64,000 nt of DNA from Promicromonospora sp. AC04. Lineage in GTDB: Bacteria > Actinomycetota > Actinomycetes > Actinomycetales > Cellulomonadaceae. Location of the stretch: contig NZ_QBUG01000009.1 in assembly GCF_003058225.1 (NCBI RefSeq), positions 62,001-126,000 of the forward strand. The letters are read 5' to 3'. A program made the position numbers and the translations under genes. The notes beneath the pieces were generated by a model, which was not told the origin of the DNA, made no database searches, and saw only the letters and a list, made by a program, of their open reading frames with translations. Positions 63,492 to 64,000 of the stretch are shown here, piece after piece (position 1 is the first letter of the stretch; each line of letters opens with the position of its first letter).

Positions 63492-63886
63492 TGTCAACGT
63501 GGTACAGCGGCAACGCCACTGACGACGCGGATCAGCACCGTGGTTGGCTCCTGGGCAACTTCATCTCCCCGGAGACTCCCGGGGCAGCTGTCCGCAACTC
63601 TGACGCACTCGAGGTGAAGTGGGGCATCCATCCGGCCGGCCAGCAACGACCCGAGTGGACTGCTGACGATCAGCGCACCACGATGCTCCTGCTCGTCAAC
63701 GGCCGGTTCCGCCTCGATCTGACCGTCAGCAGCACTGTCCTTGCGCGGCAGGGAGACTACGTTGTCTGGGGCCCCGGAATCGATCACTCCTGGCAGGCCG
63801 AGGCTGACTCCGTGGTCGTCACGATCCGGTGGCCATCCGTGAGGGAGCAGCAAGCGCCGCAAGGGCGGCCTGTGGTGAACGCATAG
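63491..63886 (+). CDS. Cupin-fold small protein
   Basis: A 131-residue protein with cupin pattern: GFR-type sheet TTMLLLVNGRFRLDLTVS, ARQGDYVVWGPGIDHSWQAE (motif 1 and its His) and SVVVTIRWPS. Related short cupins are sometimes labelled signal peptidase-like. The start ATG shares one base with the preceding stop (TGATG), so it is translated with the HTH regulator, perhaps as its ligand-binding partner. Confidence 0.75.
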   Translation: MSTWYSGNATDDADQHRGWLLGNFISPETPGAAVRNSDALEVKWGIHPAGQQRPEWTADDQRTTMLLLVNGRFRLDLTVSSTVLARQGDYVVWGPGIDHSWQAEADSVVVTIRWPSVREQQAPQGRPVVNA

Positions 63887-63952
63887 GGCCCAGCTCGCCG
63901 AACCTGACACTCGGTCACCGCCCGGACGGCGCCGGATTCACCCATACCCGCG

Positions 63953-64000
63953 TACCCTGATCCGGAGGTCTTTGTCCGGATCTGGAGGGGTGGATGGCAG
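63953..64000 (+). promoter_or_regulatory. Promoter, dyad and probable start of a following gene
   Basis: TACCCT (possible -10, 63953-63958), then a perfect dyad GATCCGGA/TCCGGATC (63959-63982, eight-base loop), then GGAGGGG and an ATG at 63994. The dyad right after the -10 is well placed as an operator. The gene itself lies outside the window. Confidence 0.45.

Overview
This is a 64 kb chromosomal window from a high-GC Gram-positive actinobacterium. The evidence is very GC-rich coding sequence, many GTG starts, frequent leaderless transcripts (TANNNT about 6-7 nt before the start codon), leuCD beside an IclR-type NdgR-like regulator, gltX downstream of a fumarylacetoacetate-hydrolase family gene, and paired secreted AA10 chitin/cellulose-active oxygenases. 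A Promicromonosporaceae/Cellulomonadaceae-like soil organism would fit, but that placement is inference.

Layout. 1-5.3 kb: an operon for import and breakdown of cell-wall amino sugars (ABC importer, two-domain NagZ-type GH3, MurQ). 5.4-8.9 kb: housekeeping genes (GNAT, YggS, YccF, YbaK, TauE-like exporter). 9.0-18 kb: secreted SGNH hydrolase, large DUF3516-type helicase, EamA exporter with a divergent CGNR zinc-finger gene, a P-loop kinase and two aminoglycoside-phosphotransferase-like proteins. 18-20 kb: two paralogous AA10 LPMOs. 20-31.6 kb: metabolic and membrane genes around gltX. 31.7-32.0 kb: tRNA-Gln(CUG) and two identical tRNA-Glu(CUC). 32-36.5 kb: PH-domain protein, NdgR-like regulator with a clear dyad operator, leuCD. 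36.7-41.3 kb: two paralogous acyltransferase-3/SGNH proteins. 41.4-44.3 kb: luciferase-like oxidoreductase, RNase HI, dihydrolipoyl dehydrogenase.

From 44.4 kb the character changes. A tyrosine integrase and a convergent excisionase-like gene open an accessory region, by eye less GC-biased, that holds mostly unrecognised proteins, a frameshifted gene, a decayed duplicate of a divergent promoter unit, a HEAT-like protein coupled to an unknown 224-residue protein, a two-component system and an IS3-type transposase remnant. It continues into a compact divergent locus at 56.7-63.9 kb: a PLP-dependent decarboxylase, SAM methyltransferase, nucleotidyltransferase and complete arginyl-tRNA synthetase on one strand, facing a 514-residue HTH regulator with a degenerate Nudix-like segment and a cupin. 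I consider that locus, and the HEAT/224-residue/77-residue module, the best candidates for undescribed systems.

A second theme is sequence architecture. Several long, near-perfect intergenic inverted repeats occur (two of them members of one family), and short-period tandem repeats recur both between genes and, in frame, inside unrelated proteins.
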